Assembly: GCF_943590815.1 (NCBI RefSeq)
Contig: NZ_CALSBS010000019.1
Coordinates: forward strand, 1-64,000
DNA: 64,000 nt
Source: Pseudocitrobacter vendiensis
GTDB taxonomy: Bacteria > Pseudomonadota > Gammaproteobacteria > Enterobacterales > Enterobacteriaceae
Direction: 5' to 3'
Positions 46,727-56,771 of the stretch are shown here, one piece after another. Below the pieces are notes generated by a model. That model searched no databases. It was not told the origin of the DNA and saw only the letters and a program-made list of their open reading frames with translations. How positions within the stretch are numbered: position 1 is the first letter of the stretch; the number at the start of each line of letters is the position of its first letter. The position numbers and the translations under genes were made by a program.

Positions 46727-48000
46727 GCGTCGAGGACCTTGCTGATGTGCTGCCGCTGATGATCGCTTAATGGCCGATCGGCATGGATCAGCGGCGGTGA
46801 AAAGAGCGGCAGGGCGACAGCATAAGGCGACACCACCAGGCTGACGCTTTTCGGCGCGCCCTCTTTCTGGAAGGTTCGCGCCGCCAGATATTTTACATTG
46901 AGCGGCAGCAACGTGAGCTCCCGAAGCTGCTGCTCAATTTCCTGCTCCAGCGCCGGATTATCGCCCGTCAGCAACACCACTTCTTTCTCATGTAACTCGC
47001 TCTCCTGCATGAGCCCCGCGCCAAAAATAATGGCAATCAACGCCGCTTCTTCATGGCTGAATTGCAGGGTATAACGCGTCTCAAAATCGACCAGCGCTTC
47101 GCGTGTGGTGCGCATTAAGCGCGGATAGAGTCGATAAATCTCTTCAGTAAGTTGGCTATCAATACCGATGCCGAAAATACAGCGATTCAGCGCCTGCGCC
47201 AGGTGAATATAGAGCTGATCGCGCAGGCTTTGCTCATTACCCAGTTGTCGGCCTGCCAGTTGCTGGAAGCGGTCGATTAGTTGATCAATGGCCAGGTGTA
47301 ACTGACGGTCCTGCGCATGACCATCGTAAACGGGGTTTGGCGTGCGCATCAGCATAAACAGCAGCGCCAGAAATTGTTGTTCGCTGCAGTGAGGCTGCTG
47401 GTGAATGCGACGCTGCCAGTGGCGAACAATCTCGGCGGCTACCTGAAACTCCTGGGTGGTACGGGTCCAGGTACTTTGCAGCGAGTTGAAGGAGGGGCTC
47501 TCTCCCTGATGATGCTGAAGCAGGCAGTATTGCAGATAGAGGCGCAAAAACTGCGTGTCGCGGCACTCGAACTGGCGTTGCAGGCTGCGCCCGCAGCGGT
47601 TTACCAGCGCTTGCAAATTGGTGTCGTCATACAGCGTGCGGGCAATGCCCTGCTGTTTAAGGTACGTTTTAAGCGCCGGAGTAAAATGCTGGCTAACAAA
47701 ATGTGGGCATAAACGGAAGGCACGCCGCAGCCAGTGCAGCAAGCACAGACGTAAATCGAGCGTGGTGCCTTCAATCCGATAGCTGCCGTCCGCTCCGCTG
47801 GCAATCGCCAGACGATGGTAACGCTGGATCTCCTCCTCCGTCTCGGCTATATCTTGCCGGGCAGTTGTTGCATCAACACCATTCACCTTGCCAATGAATT
47901 CGGGCGTAATGGTGTGGCCGGGGAGGTAGAACATCAGCAGCACCTGGCAGCGGCGCTGTGGACTGGAAAGCACAGATGGAGGTTCCATGAGCGTCATCAT
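46723..48000 (-). CDS. csiE: stationary-phase-inducible protein CsiE
   Basis: The 425-residue protein is recognised as CsiE by overall sequence and position (E. coli 426 aa). It resembles PRD-containing antiterminators and activators: an N-terminal HTH-like region followed by two helical repeats around FALxxGID-like and YxxHLAQALNRC segments. Its role is unknown; in E. coli it is induced on entry into stationary phase under sigmaS/CRP. The start MMTLMEPPSVLS follows a GGAG-like site (ATGGAACC region on the minus strand). Confidence 0.9.
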   Translation of the reverse strand: MMTLMEPPSVLSSPQRRCQVLLMFYLPGHTITPEFIGKVNGVDATTARQDIAETEEEIQRYHRLAIASGADGSYRIEGTTLDLRLCLLHWLRRAFRLCPHFVSQHFTPALKTYLKQQGIARTLYDDTNLQALVNRCGRSLQRQFECRDTQFLRLYLQYCLLQHHQGESPSFNSLQSTWTRTTQEFQVAAEIVRHWQRRIHQQPHCSEQQFLALLFMLMRTPNPVYDGHAQDRQLHLAIDQLIDRFQQLAGRQLGNEQSLRDQLYIHLAQALNRCIFGIGIDSQLTEEIYRLYPRLMRTTREALVDFETRYTLQFSHEEAALIAIIFGAGLMQESELHEKEVVLLTGDNPALEQEIEQQLRELTLLPLNVKYLAARTFQKEGAPKSVSLVVSPYAVALPLFSPPLIHADRPLSDHQRQHISKVLDA

Positions 48001-48122
48001 CTGAAAGATTCCAGTTTGCGTTTTTGATAAGAATAGCTAAAGGATAGTCTTTCGTCGGCGTGCTCAGCCTGTTTACGTAAGGAATATCGGCGTCGGTCAC
48101 AGAATTTTTCACTGAGGAACGG

Positions 48123-48761
48123 ATGAAGAGAGTGAAACAAAGCGTAAGTCTGGTATTTTTCGCGGTTTTATCGCTTAGCGTCCAGGCGCACCCGCACAGT
48201 TTTATCACCCTGACGACGGACGTTGTGGCGCAGGATGGGCAGATAAGCGGGCTGAAAATGCGCTGGGTAATGGATGAATTAACATCAGCAGACCTGTTAT
48301 ATGACGCCGGAAAGGCTAAACCGGGTGACGAAGTGTGGAAAAAGCTGGCGGCGGAGGTGATGGCCAACGTGCTGGGGCAGCATTACTTCACTGAGTTCTG
48401 GCACAACGGTAAAAAGGTGAAATTTGATAATCTGCCCGCTGATTATGGCCTTGCGCGGGAGGGGCATCAGGCGGTACTGACGTTCACACTGCCGCTGGCG
48501 AATCCGCAGAAGTTAGCGGGGCAGACCTACACCTTCTCGACGTTTGACCCGACCTATTATGTCGATATGCACTATGAGAATGACGGTGATGTCTCGTTAC
48601 CCGCGAGTTTGAAATCCACCTGCAAACTGGCGGTGCATACGCCGCAGCCCAGTGACGAAATGATGTCTTATGCGTTGTCGCTTGATAAAGAAGACGCACC
48701 GGATGAAGACATGGATCTCGGTAAACAATTTGCCCAGAAGGTGACGTTAACATGTCAGTGA
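48123..48761 (+). CDS. DUF1007 family periplasmic protein, partner of the NicO transporter
   Basis: This 212-residue protein has a clear signal peptide ending SVQA; the mature protein begins HPHSFI, the DUF1007 hallmark. The body is beta-rich with conserved YYVDMHYEN. DUF1007 proteins occur next to NicO-type Ni/Co permeases and are thought to assist metal export or uptake; the exact role is not established. The ORF overlaps the permease gene by 10 bases, so the two are coupled. E. coli has yfhR at this position. GAGG lies 5 bases before the ATG. Confidence 0.75.
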   Translation: MKRVKQSVSLVFFAVLSLSVQAHPHSFITLTTDVVAQDGQISGLKMRWVMDELTSADLLYDAGKAKPGDEVWKKLAAEVMANVLGQHYFTEFWHNGKKVKFDNLPADYGLAREGHQAVLTFTLPLANPQKLAGQTYTFSTFDPTYYVDMHYENDGDVSLPASLKSTCKLAVHTPQPSDEMMSYALSLDKEDAPDEDMDLGKQFAQKVTLTCQ

Positions 48762-49732
48762 ACGCTCTGGTAAAACGCCCGTCACGCCGTTGGCTGGCGC
48801 TCTGGCCGCTGGCCATTTTTCTGCTACTGAGCGTGCTGGCGGGTCTGTGGCTGTGGCAGGCATGGCCGCAAGTGATGATAAAAAGCATCATCTGGCAGCG
48901 CGATGTGAATCAGCAGATGAGCGGCCTGCTCAAATCGGTGGCCGAAAATCCGACGCATGCAGGCGGTTCGTTGCTACTGTTTAGCTTTCTTTACGGCGTG
49001 CTGCATGCGCTGGGCCCAGGGCACGGTAAAGTCGTGATAGCTACCTGGCTGGCTACGCATCCTTCAAAGCTCAAATCAAGTATCGGGCTGACGCTGGCCT
49101 CGTCACTGTTACAGGGACTGGTGGCGATTGGCCTGGTGGTGGTCGTGCTTCTGTTGTTGCAACTCCCCGCAAGACAATTGCACGTTAGCGGATTCTGGAT
49201 GGAGAAAGCGAGCTACGCGCTGGTGGGGATTCTGGGCCTCATGCTTTGCTGGCGGGCGCTAAAAAAATTGCGCCTTCTGATGCGCAAGCCTGCGTTTACG
49301 GCCTTTAAGCCTGTTCATGTCCATGATGAACACTGCGGCTGTGGGCACAAGCATCTGCCCGATCCGGAGCAAATTCGCAGCGGTGATGACTGGCGCGCGC
49401 GCCTGATGGTGGTGCTCTCGATGGGGTTACGCCCCTGCTCCGGTGCGATTATGGTTTTGCTGTTCAGCAAAGTGATTGGCGTATTTGTCTGGGGAATGGC
49501 GTCGGCGCTGGCGATGGCGGCGGGCACGTCACTGACTATCTCTTCGCTTGCGCTGTTGGTGCACAGTTTCCGTCAACTGGCGGTGCGGCTAAGTGGAAAT
49601 CGTGCGCCGGTATTGTGGCGGCAGGTAGGCTGGACCACGCTGGCATTGGCTGGTGGCGCGCTATTGATTATTGCTGCGGTGGTGATGTGGGTGAGCGCGG
49701 TGCCGGTGGGGCGGGGAATGCGTCCGTTTTAA
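48752..49732 (+). CDS. NicO-family nickel/cobalt transporter
   Basis: The 326-residue inner-membrane protein has about six to seven spans. The family motifs HALGPGHGK (about residue 88) and GLRPCSGAI (about 230) are intact, as in RcnA-like permeases. A cytoplasmic or periplasmic loop between them is rich in metal ligands (HVHDEHCGCGHKHLPD, near 190-205). Family members export Ni(II)/Co(II) or supply them to urease-type enzymes; neither can be chosen from sequence. It is translated with the DUF1007 gene. I see no RcnR-type operator upstream. Confidence 0.8.
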   Translation: MSVNALVKRPSRRWLALWPLAIFLLLSVLAGLWLWQAWPQVMIKSIIWQRDVNQQMSGLLKSVAENPTHAGGSLLLFSFLYGVLHALGPGHGKVVIATWLATHPSKLKSSIGLTLASSLLQGLVAIGLVVVVLLLLQLPARQLHVSGFWMEKASYALVGILGLMLCWRALKKLRLLMRKPAFTAFKPVHVHDEHCGCGHKHLPDPEQIRSGDDWRARLMVVLSMGLRPCSGAIMVLLFSKVIGVFVWGMASALAMAAGTSLTISSLALLVHSFRQLAVRLSGNRAPVLWRQVGWTTLALAGGALLIIAAVVMWVSAVPVGRGMRPF

Positions 49733-49774
49733 AAGTCGGATGACGGATAGTCAGGCAATGATGCGGTATTTTTT

Positions 49775-49806
49775 GTAGGCCCGGTAAGCGTGAGCGCCAC
49801 CGGGCA
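49775..49806. repeat. REP-like palindrome
   Basis: GTAGGCCCGGTAAGCGTGAG followed by CGCCACCGGGC is the same palindromic type as at 174-208. It lies between the NicO gene and the end of suhB. Confidence 0.8.
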
Positions 49807-49816
49807 CAACAATCGC

Positions 49817-50620
49817 TTAGCGCTTCAGCGCTTCGCTCAACTGGTCACGCATGTTCGCCAGCATCGCTTTCACGACGCGCGCGTTACCCGCAACCACGTT
49901 GCCGGTCATCATGTAGTTGTGACCACCGGTGAAGTCGCACACCAGAGCACCCGCTTCACGCGCCAGCAGTTCACCTGCGGCGAAGTCCCACGGCTTCAGA
50001 CCGATTTCGAAGAAACCGTCTACGCGGCCTGCGGCAACGTAAGCCAGATCCAGTGCAGCGGAACCGGTGCGGCGGAAATCGGCACATTCGGTGAACAGGT
50101 TACCGAGAATGTTCATGTACGCCGGGGCGTGTTGTTTGGCTTTGAACGGGAAACCGGTCGCCAGGATGGTGCCATCGAGGTCACGCGCAGTGCTGCAGCG
50201 CAGGCGGTAGCCGTTCAGCTGTGCGCCCTGACCACGGGTAGCGGTAAAGAGTTCGTTACGCATTGGATCATAAACCACCGCAACTTCAGTACGGCCTTTG
50301 ATGCGTACAGCGATGGAGACCGCGAAGTGCGGCAGACGTTTAACGAAGTTGGTGGTGCCATCCAGTGGATCGATAACCCATTGTACATCCAGATCTTCGC
50401 CAACATGTTCACCGGTTTCCTCGGTGATGATGGTGTGCTGCGGGTAAGATTTGCGAATGGTTTCGATGATAATGGCTTCAGCCGCTTTATCAACGTTGGT
50501 CACGAAATCGTTGCTGCCTTTCTGGCTGGTTTCAACAGAATCTGGCGTTTCGTAATGTTTGGCAATCAGGTTACCCGCCTTGCGCGCTGCGCGCACGGCG
50601 ATGTTCAGCATCGGATGCAT
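49817..50620 (-). CDS. suhB: inositol-1-monophosphatase / Nus factor SuhB
   Basis: SuhB hydrolyses inositol phosphates in vitro, but its main cellular job in E. coli is in the rRNA antitermination complex with NusA/B/E/G. It has 267 residues. Metal-site motifs are WVIDPLDGTTNFV and the GSAALDLAYVAAGRVDGFFE signature. I chose the ATG at 50620 (MHPMLNIAVRAARKAG), as in E. coli; an upstream in-frame ATG adds 17 residues in the promoter region. It is divergent from trmJ. Confidence 0.96.
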   Translation of the reverse strand: MHPMLNIAVRAARKAGNLIAKHYETPDSVETSQKGSNDFVTNVDKAAEAIIIETIRKSYPQHTIITEETGEHVGEDLDVQWVIDPLDGTTNFVKRLPHFAVSIAVRIKGRTEVAVVYDPMRNELFTATRGQGAQLNGYRLRCSTARDLDGTILATGFPFKAKQHAPAYMNILGNLFTECADFRRTGSAALDLAYVAAGRVDGFFEIGLKPWDFAAGELLAREAGALVCDFTGGHNYMMTGNVVAGNARVVKAMLANMRDQLSEALKR

Positions 50621-50741
50621 CAGGTTACTCTCACTGGATGTTAAAGAACGGGGAAAAACGGCGCATATCATAACAGCGAATTCGGACTCTGTCTTCGGTT
50701 TATGGTAATATGGCCGAATAATCTTTAGACGAAGAAAGACA

Positions 50742-51476
50742 ATGCTGCAAAATATTCGAATTGTGCTGGTTGAAACCTCTCACACCGGCAACATGGGCTC
50801 AGTGGCCCGTGCGATGAAAACCATGGGCTTAACCAACCTTTGGCTAGTGAATCCATTGGTAAAACCTGACTCCCAGGCCATCGCCCTGGCCGCCGGAGCC
50901 AGCGATGTTATCGGTAGCGCCAATATCGTCGATACGCTCGATGAAGCACTGGCGGGTTGCAGCCTGGTGGTGGGCACCAGCGCGCGTTCGCGCACGCTGC
51001 CATGGCCGATGCTCGACCCGCGCGAGTGCGGGCTGAAAAGCGTTGCTGAAGCAGAACACGCCCCGGTGGCGCTGGTGTTTGGTCGTGAGCGCGTGGGCCT
51101 GACTAACGAAGAATTGCAAAAGTGCCATTATCACGTCGCAATCGCCGCTAACCCGGAATACAGTTCGCTGAACCTGGCGATGGCGGTGCAGGTTATCTCT
51201 TATGAGGTCCGCATGGCATGGCTGGCGGCCCAGGAAAGCGGCGAAGCAAAAGTTGAGCACGACGAAACGCCATATCCGCTGGTTGATGACCTGGAGCGTT
51301 TCTATGGTCACCTGGAACAAACGCTGCTGAGTACCGGTTTTATCCGCGAGAACCATCCGGGGCAGGTAATGAACAAACTGCGTCGTCTGTTCACGCGCGC
51401 GCGCCCGGAAAGCCAGGAGTTGAACATCCTGCGCGGGATTCTGGCGTCGATTGAGCAGCAGAATAAGAAGTCATAA
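50742..51476 (+). CDS. trmJ: tRNA (cytidine/uridine-2'-O-)-methyltransferase TrmJ
   Basis: TrmJ adds the 2'-O-methyl group at position 32 of several tRNAs. The 244-residue SPOUT enzyme has the knot motifs [29 protein letters not shown] and [17 protein letters not shown]-terminal helical extension follows from about residue 165. It lies upstream of the isc operon, separated by a paired repeat. Confidence 0.95.
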   Translation: MLQNIRIVLVETSHTGNMGSVARAMKTMGLTNLWLVNPLVKPDSQAIALAAGASDVIGSANIVDTLDEALAGCSLVVGTSARSRTLPWPMLDPRECGLKSVAEAEHAPVALVFGRERVGLTNEELQKCHYHVAIAANPEYSSLNLAMAVQVISYEVRMAWLAAQESGEAKVEHDETPYPLVDDLERFYGHLEQTLLSTGFIRENHPGQVMNKLRRLFTRARPESQELNILRGILASIEQQNKKS

Positions 51477-51483
51477 GGGCCAC

Positions 51484-51570
51484 CCTCACCCTAACCCTCT
51501 CCCTGAGGGAGAGGGGACAGACTGTGCATCGTGTTCTCCCTCTCCCTGTGGGAGAGGGCCGGGGTGAGGG
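51484..51570. repeat. paired GC-rich palindromic repeat
   Basis: Two inverted CCCTCTCCC/GGGAGAGGG units (CACCCTAACCCTCTCCCTGA and CCTCTCCCTGTGGGAGAGGG) share about 90 bases. The repeat ends 24 bases before the first IscR site, so it separates trmJ transcription from the isc promoter. Confidence 0.8.
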
Positions 51571-51593
51571 CATCAGACCGCACTGAATGTTAA

Positions 51594-51643
51594 ATACCTG
51601 ACTAAATTACTCAAGTAAATAGTTGACCATTTTACTCGGGAAT
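51594..51643 (+). promoter_or_regulatory. two tandem IscR type 1 binding sites at the isc promoter
   Basis: ATACCTGACTAAATTACTCA (51594 on) and ATAGTTGACCATTTTACTCG (51619 on) each fit the 25-bp IscR type 1 site and are exactly adjacent, as in the E. coli iscR promoter, where [2Fe-2S]-IscR represses its own operon. A -10 like TATGCA follows near 51661. Confidence 0.85.
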
Positions 51644-51726
51644 GTCAGACTTGGTCCTGCTATGCAATACCCACACATATATTATTAAAAACCCCGGGCA
51701 GGGGCGAGTTTGAGGTTAAGTAAGAC

Positions 51727-52218
51727 ATGAGACTGACATCTAAAGGGCGTTACGCCGTGACCGCGATGCTGGACGTTGCACTCAACTCCGAAGCGGGCCC
51801 GGTGCCGTTGGCCGATATTTCAGAACGACAGGGAATTTCACTTTCCTACCTGGAGCAACTGTTCTCCCGTCTGCGTAAAAATGGTCTGGTATCCAGCGTT
51901 CGCGGTCCTGGCGGCGGTTATCTGCTGGGTAAAGAAGCTAACCATATCGCGGTTGGCGAAGTCATCAGCGCGGTTGACGAATCCGTCGACGCGACCCGTT
52001 GCCAGGGTAAAGGTGGTTGTCAGGGCGGTGATAAATGCCTGACTCACGCGCTGTGGCGTGACCTGAGCGATCGCCTGACCGGCTTCCTGAATAATATTAC
52101 GCTGGGCGAACTGGTGAATAATCAGGAAGTGCTGGATGTGTCTGGTCGTCAGCACACCCATGAAACAACGCGCAACACCCGTGCGCAAGACGCCATCGAC
52201 GTCAAACTGCGCGCGTAA
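51727..52218 (+). CDS. iscR: Fe-S cluster regulator IscR
   Basis: IscR is an Rrf2-type repressor/activator that senses Fe-S demand. The 163-residue protein has an N-terminal winged HTH, and the cluster ligands C92, C98, C104 and H107 are all present in [17 protein letters not shown]. Holo-IscR represses this operon through the upstream sites; apo-IscR activates suf. The 135-base gap to iscS carries the iscS ribosome site and is where the RNA RyhB acts in E. coli. Confidence 0.97.
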   Translation: MRLTSKGRYAVTAMLDVALNSEAGPVPLADISERQGISLSYLEQLFSRLRKNGLVSSVRGPGGGYLLGKEANHIAVGEVISAVDESVDATRCQGKGGCQGGDKCLTHALWRDLSDRLTGFLNNITLGELVNNQEVLDVSGRQHTHETTRNTRAQDAIDVKLRA

Positions 52219-52353
52219 TATAAATATCCGCGCGACGGATAATAAAGAGATTTCAGAATCAGGCCGGAGCGTACCGCGCTCCGTCTCCTCGGTCGTACAT
52301 CCAGCCGATAGCCTGATTCCTTGCATTGAAGCGATGTACGGAGTTTAAGAGCA

Positions 52354-53568
52354 ATGAAATTACCGATTTATCTCGATTACTCCGCAACCACGCCGGTGGA
52401 CCCGCGTGTTGCCGAGAAAATGATGCAGTTTTTAACCCTGGACGGAACCTTTGGTAACCCGGCCTCCCGTTCTCACCGTTTTGGCTGGCAGGCTGAAGAA
52501 GCGGTAGATATCGCCCGTAATCAGATTGCCGATCTGGTTGGTGCGGATCCGCGCGAAATTGTCTTCACCTCCGGTGCAACGGAATCTGACAACCTGGCAA
52601 TTAAAGGTGCAGCCAACTTTTATCAGAAAAAAGGCAAGCACATTATTACCAGCAAAACCGAACACAAAGCTGTGCTGGACACCTGCCGTCAGCTTGAGCG
52701 TGAAGGTTTTGAAGTCACCTACCTTGCCCCTCAGCGCAACGGTATCATTGACCTGAAAGAACTCGAAGCGGCGATGCGTGATGACACCATCCTCGTTTCC
52801 ATCATGCACGTGAACAACGAGATCGGTGTGGTACAGGATATCGCGACCATCGGCGAAATGTGCCGTGCGCGCGGTATTGTTTACCACGTTGATGCGACCC
52901 AGAGCGTGGGCAAACTGCCTATCGACCTGAGCCAGCTGAAAGTTGACCTGATGTCCTTCTCCGGCCACAAAATCTATGGCCCGAAAGGCATTGGCGCGCT
53001 GTACGTGCGTCGTAAACCGCGTATCCGCATCGAAGCACAGATGCACGGCGGCGGTCACGAGCGCGGCATGCGTTCCGGTACTCTGCCTGTTCACCAGATC
53101 GTCGGCATGGGCGAAGCTTACCGTATCGCGAAAGAAGAGATGGAAACCGAAATGGCCCGTCTGCGCGGTCTGCGTAACCGTCTGTGGAACGGCGTGAAGG
53201 ATATGGAAGAAGTTTACCTGAACGGTGACCTTGAGCAGGGCGCGCCAAACATTCTTAACGTCAGCTTCAACTTTGTTGAAGGTGAATCGCTGATTATGGC
53301 CCTGAAAGACCTGGCCGTTTCTTCCGGTTCTGCCTGTACGTCTGCAAGCCTCGAGCCATCCTACGTGCTGCGTGCGCTGGGCATGACCGACGAGCTGGCA
53401 CACAGCTCTATCCGTTTCTCTTTAGGTCGTTTTACTACCGAAGAAGAGATTGACTACACCATTCAACTGGTTCGTAACTCCATTGGCCGTCTGCGCGACC
53501 TTTCTCCGCTGTGGGAAATGTTCAAACAGGGCGTGGATCTGAACAGCATCGAATGGTCACATCACTAA
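52354..53568 (+). CDS. iscS: cysteine desulfurase IscS
   Basis: IscS takes sulfur from cysteine using PLP and gives it to IscU and to tRNA thiolation enzymes. It has 404 residues. The PLP lysine is in [12 protein letters not shown] near 206, and the persulfide Cys328 lies in [14 protein letters not shown]. The C-terminus ends EWSHH as in E. coli. Confidence 0.97.
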   Translation: MKLPIYLDYSATTPVDPRVAEKMMQFLTLDGTFGNPASRSHRFGWQAEEAVDIARNQIADLVGADPREIVFTSGATESDNLAIKGAANFYQKKGKHIITSKTEHKAVLDTCRQLEREGFEVTYLAPQRNGIIDLKELEAAMRDDTILVSIMHVNNEIGVVQDIATIGEMCRARGIVYHVDATQSVGKLPIDLSQLKVDLMSFSGHKIYGPKGIGALYVRRKPRIRIEAQMHGGGHERGMRSGTLPVHQIVGMGEAYRIAKEEMETEMARLRGLRNRLWNGVKDMEEVYLNGDLEQGAPNILNVSFNFVEGESLIMALKDLAVSSGSACTSASLEPSYVLRALGMTDELAHSSIRFSLGRFTTEEEIDYTIQLVRNSIGRLRDLSPLWEMFKQGVDLNSIEWSHH

Positions 53569-53592
53569 TCGGTAGATAAGAGGAATTCAATC

Positions 53593-53979
53593 ATGGCATA
53601 CAGCGAAAAAGTTATTGATCATTACGAGAACCCACGCAACGTTGGCTCCTTCGACAACAGCGATGAGAGCGTAGGTAGCGGCATGGTTGGCGCGCCAGCG
53701 TGTGGCGACGTGATGAAGTTGCAGATCAAAGTCAACAATGAAGGTATCATTGAAGACGCGCGTTTCAAGACCTACGGCTGCGGTTCTGCCATTGCGTCCA
53801 GCTCGCTGGTTACCGAATGGGTAAAAGGCAAGTCTCTGGACGAAGCTCAGGCAATTAAAAACACCGACATCGCAGACGAGCTTGAACTGCCGCCAGTGAA
53901 AATTCACTGCTCTATCCTGGCAGAAGACGCGATCAAAGCCGCCATTGCGGATTACAAAAGCAAACGTGAAGCAAAATAA
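53593..53979 (+). CDS. iscU: Fe-S cluster scaffold IscU
   Basis: IscU is the platform on which clusters are built. The 128-residue protein keeps the three ligand cysteines: C37 in GAPACGDV, C63 in TYGCGSA and C106 in KIHCSIL. The HscA recognition motif LPPVK immediately precedes the last one. It lies 24 bases after iscS. Confidence 0.97.
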   Translation: MAYSEKVIDHYENPRNVGSFDNSDESVGSGMVGAPACGDVMKLQIKVNNEGIIEDARFKTYGCGSAIASSSLVTEWVKGKSLDEAQAIKNTDIADELELPPVKIHCSILAEDAIKAAIADYKSKREAK

Positions 53980-53995
53980 GAATTGAGGTTTTGTT

Positions 53996-54319
53996 ATGTC
54001 GATTACATTGAGCGACAGTGCAGCAGCGCGAGTCAATACCTTCCTGGCCAACCGCGGTAAAGGGTTTGGTCTGCGTCTGGGCGTGAGAACTTCCGGCTGC
54101 TCGGGTATGGCGTATGTACTGGAATTTGTTGATGAACCTGCGGCAGAAGATACCGTGTTCGAAGACAAAGGCGTGAAGGTGGTGATCGACGGTAAAAGCC
54201 TGCAATTCCTCGACGGCACTCAACTGGACTTCGTCAAAGAAGGCCTGAACGAAGGGTTTAAATTTACCAACCCGAACGTCAAAGATGAGTGCGGTTGCGG
54301 CGAAAGCTTTAACGTGTAA
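53996..54319 (+). CDS. iscA: A-type Fe-S carrier IscA
   Basis: IscA receives clusters or iron and passes them to target enzymes. The 107-residue protein has the A-type cysteine set: one Cys in SGCSGMAY and two in the C-terminal ECGCGESF. It lies 16 bases after iscU. A terminator-like hairpin sits right after it. Confidence 0.96.
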   Translation: MSITLSDSAAARVNTFLANRGKGFGLRLGVRTSGCSGMAYVLEFVDEPAAEDTVFEDKGVKVVIDGKSLQFLDGTQLDFVKEGLNEGFKFTNPNVKDECGCGESFNV

Positions 54320-54332
54320 CTGAACGTCACCA

Positions 54333-54370
54333 ACCCCACCGCAGGCCTTCTGTGGGTGGGGTTTTGTTTT
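54333..54370 (+). terminator. terminator-like hairpin between iscA and hscB
   Basis: ACCCCACC at 54333-54340 pairs with GGTGGGGT at 54355-54362, and TTTGTTTT follows. Within an operon this would act as an attenuator, lowering expression of hscB-hscA-fdx-iscX relative to iscRSUA. The hscB start lies 27 bases after the stem. Confidence 0.75.
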
Positions 54371-54388
54371 ATTTACCCTGAGATTGTT

Positions 54389-54904
54389 ATGGATTACTTC
54401 AGCCTCTTCGGGTTACCCGCCCACTATCACGTCGATACTCAGGCCCTTGCGACCCGTTTTCAGGATCTGCAACGTCAGAACCATCCCGACAAATTCGCCA
54501 GCGCCAGCGCAGCCGAGCAATTGGCCGCGGTGCAACGTTCCGCAACCATTAATCAGGCCTGGCAAACGCTACGCCATCCGCTGCCGCGCGCAGAATATCT
54601 GTTGTCGCTGCACGGTTTTGATTTAGCCAGCGAGCAGCACACGGTGCGCGATACCGCTTTTCTGATGGAACAACTGGAACTGCGCGAAGAGCTGGACGAG
54701 ATTGAACAGGCGAAGGATGAAGCACGTCTGGAAGGGTTCATTAAACGCGTCAAAGCAGTGTTCGACACCCGCCATCAACAGATGGTGAAAGAATTAGACG
54801 ATGAAGCGTGGGAGACGGCGGCGGATACCGTGCGTAAACTGCGTTTTCTCGATAAACTGCGCAGCAGTGCTGAACAACTCGAAGAAAAACTGCTCGACTA
54901 TTAA
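54389..54904 (+). CDS. hscB: J-type co-chaperone HscB
   Basis: HscB brings IscU to HscA and stimulates its ATPase. The 171-residue protein has an N-terminal J domain with the HPD motif in QNHPDKFA, and a C-terminal helical IscU-binding domain. I chose the ATG at 54389 ([13 protein letters not shown]), as in E. coli; an upstream GTG falls inside the iscA-hscB hairpin. Confidence 0.95.
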   Translation: MDYFSLFGLPAHYHVDTQALATRFQDLQRQNHPDKFASASAAEQLAAVQRSATINQAWQTLRHPLPRAEYLLSLHGFDLASEQHTVRDTAFLMEQLELREELDEIEQAKDEARLEGFIKRVKAVFDTRHQQMVKELDDEAWETAADTVRKLRFLDKLRSSAEQLEEKLLDY

Positions 54905-54919
54905 TTTCGGAAGCTCAAT

Positions 54920-56770
54920 ATGGCCTTATTACAAATTAGTGAGCCTGGTCTGAGTGCCGCGCCGCATCAGCGTCGTCTGGCGGTTGGCATCGATTTAGGC
55001 ACCACCAATTCTCTGGTTGCGACGGTCCGTAGCGGTCAGGCGGAAACACTGGCTGACAGCCAGGGTCGTCACCTGCTGCCCTCTGTTGTCCATTACCAGG
55101 CGCAGGGCCACGTCGTGGGTCATGACGCGCGCGCCAATGCCGCGCAGGATCCTGCTAACACCATCAGTTCCGTCAAACGCCTGATGGGCCGCTCGCTGGC
55201 CGACATTCAGGCGCGTTACCCGCATCTGCCGTACCAGTTTGAGGCGAGCGAAAATGGCCTGCCGATGCTGGTTACTGAGGCCGGTGTGCTGAACCCGATT
55301 CGCGTCTCGGCCGATATCCTCAAAGCGCTGGCGGCGCGGGCGACTGAATCGCTCGCCGGTGAACTCGACGGCGTAGTGATCACCGTTCCGGCTTACTTTG
55401 ACGATGCACAGCGTCAGGGCACCAAAGACGCCGCGCGTCTGGCGGGCCTGCATGTGCTGCGTCTGCTTAACGAACCGACCGCTGCGGCAATTGCCTACGG
55501 GCTGGATTCCGGCCAGGAAGGCGTAATTGCCGTCTATGACCTGGGCGGCGGGACGTTTGATATCTCTATTCTGCGCTTAAGCCGCGGTGTGTTTGAAGTG
55601 CTAGCCACCGGCGGCGATTCTGCGCTCGGCGGCGATGACTTCGACCATTTGCTGGCGGACTATATTCGCGAACAGGCAGGTATTCCCGATCGCAGCGACA
55701 ACCGCGTTCAGCGTGAACTGCTGGATGCCGCTATCGCCGCTAAAATCGCCCTGAGTGATGCTCAGAGCGTGACGGTTGACGTTGCAGGCTGGAAAGGCGA
55801 TATCACCCGCGAACAGTTTAACGACCTTATTTCCTCACTGGTTAAACGCACCCTGATGGCCTGCCGCCGCGCGCTGAAAGATGCGGGCGTGGAAGCGGAG
55901 GACGTGCTGGAAGTGGTGATGGTTGGTGGTTCAACGCGTGTTCCGCTGGTGCGTGAACGCGTGGGTGAATTCTTTGGCCGCACGCCGCTCACCTCTATCG
56001 ACCCGGATAAAGTTGTTGCTATTGGCGCGGCGATTCAGGCCGATATTCTGGTGGGTAACAAGCCAGACAGTGAAATGCTGTTGCTGGATGTTATCCCGCT
56101 GTCGCTCGGTCTGGAGACCATGGGCGGCCTGGTGGAGAAAGTCATTCCGCGTAACACCACCATTCCGGTGGCGCGCGCGCAGGAGTTTACCACCTTCAAA
56201 GATGGTCAGACGGCGATGTCTATTCACGTGATGCAGGGCGAACGCGAACTGGTGCAGGATTGCCGCTCGCTGGCGCGCTTTGCGTTACGGGGTATTCCGG
56301 CGCTGCCGGCGGGTGGGGCGCATATTCGCGTTACCTTCCAGGTGGATGCCGACGGGCTGTTAAGCGTGACCGCGATGGAGAAATCCACCGGGGTGGAATC
56401 TTCGATTCAGGTTAAACCGTCCTACGGTCTGACCGATGGTGAAATCGCCACCATGATTCAGGATTCCATGAGCTACGCCGAGCACGATGTTAAAGCCCGT
56501 ATGCTCGCGGAGCAAAAAGTAGAAGCAGCACGCGTACTGGAGAGTTTGACCGGTGCTCTGGCCGCCGATGCCGCGCTGTTAAGCGCCGCAGAACGTCAGG
56601 TCATTAACGAAGCCGCTGCGCATCTGAGCGCGGTTGCGGAAGGCAATGACACTGACGCCATAGAACAAGCCATTAAAAACGTTGATAAACAAACCCAGGA
56701 ATTCGCCGCTCGCCGTATGGACAAATCAGTCCGTGCTGCGCTGAAAGGCCAATCCGTGGACGAGGTTTAA
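54920..56770 (+). CDS. hscA: Hsp70-type chaperone HscA
   Basis: HscA is the specialised Hsp70 that acts on IscU to release its cluster. The 616-residue protein has the nucleotide-binding motifs [12 protein letters not shown] and [14 protein letters not shown], and a substrate domain from about 390. It lies 16 bases after hscB, and fdx starts 2 bases after its stop. Confidence 0.96.
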   Translation: MALLQISEPGLSAAPHQRRLAVGIDLGTTNSLVATVRSGQAETLADSQGRHLLPSVVHYQAQGHVVGHDARANAAQDPANTISSVKRLMGRSLADIQARYPHLPYQFEASENGLPMLVTEAGVLNPIRVSADILKALAARATESLAGELDGVVITVPAYFDDAQRQGTKDAARLAGLHVLRLLNEPTAAAIAYGLDSGQEGVIAVYDLGGGTFDISILRLSRGVFEVLATGGDSALGGDDFDHLLADYIREQAGIPDRSDNRVQRELLDAAIAAKIALSDAQSVTVDVAGWKGDITREQFNDLISSLVKRTLMACRRALKDAGVEAEDVLEVVMVGGSTRVPLVRERVGEFFGRTPLTSIDPDKVVAIGAAIQADILVGNKPDSEMLLLDVIPLSLGLETMGGLVEKVIPRNTTIPVARAQEFTTFKDGQTAMSIHVMQGERELVQDCRSLARFALRGIPALPAGGAHIRVTFQVDADGLLSVTAMEKSTGVESSIQVKPSYGLTDGEIATMIQDSMSYAEHDVKARMLAEQKVEAARVLESLTGALAADAALLSAAERQVINEAAAHLSAVAEGNDTDAIEQAIKNVDKQTQEFAARRMDKSVRAALKGQSVDEV

Positions 56771-56771
56771 T

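Noticed and set aside
52432-53403. 323-codon antisense open frame in iscS
   Set aside because: Same reason as for purL and glyA: a codon shadow on the strand opposite a well-identified gene.
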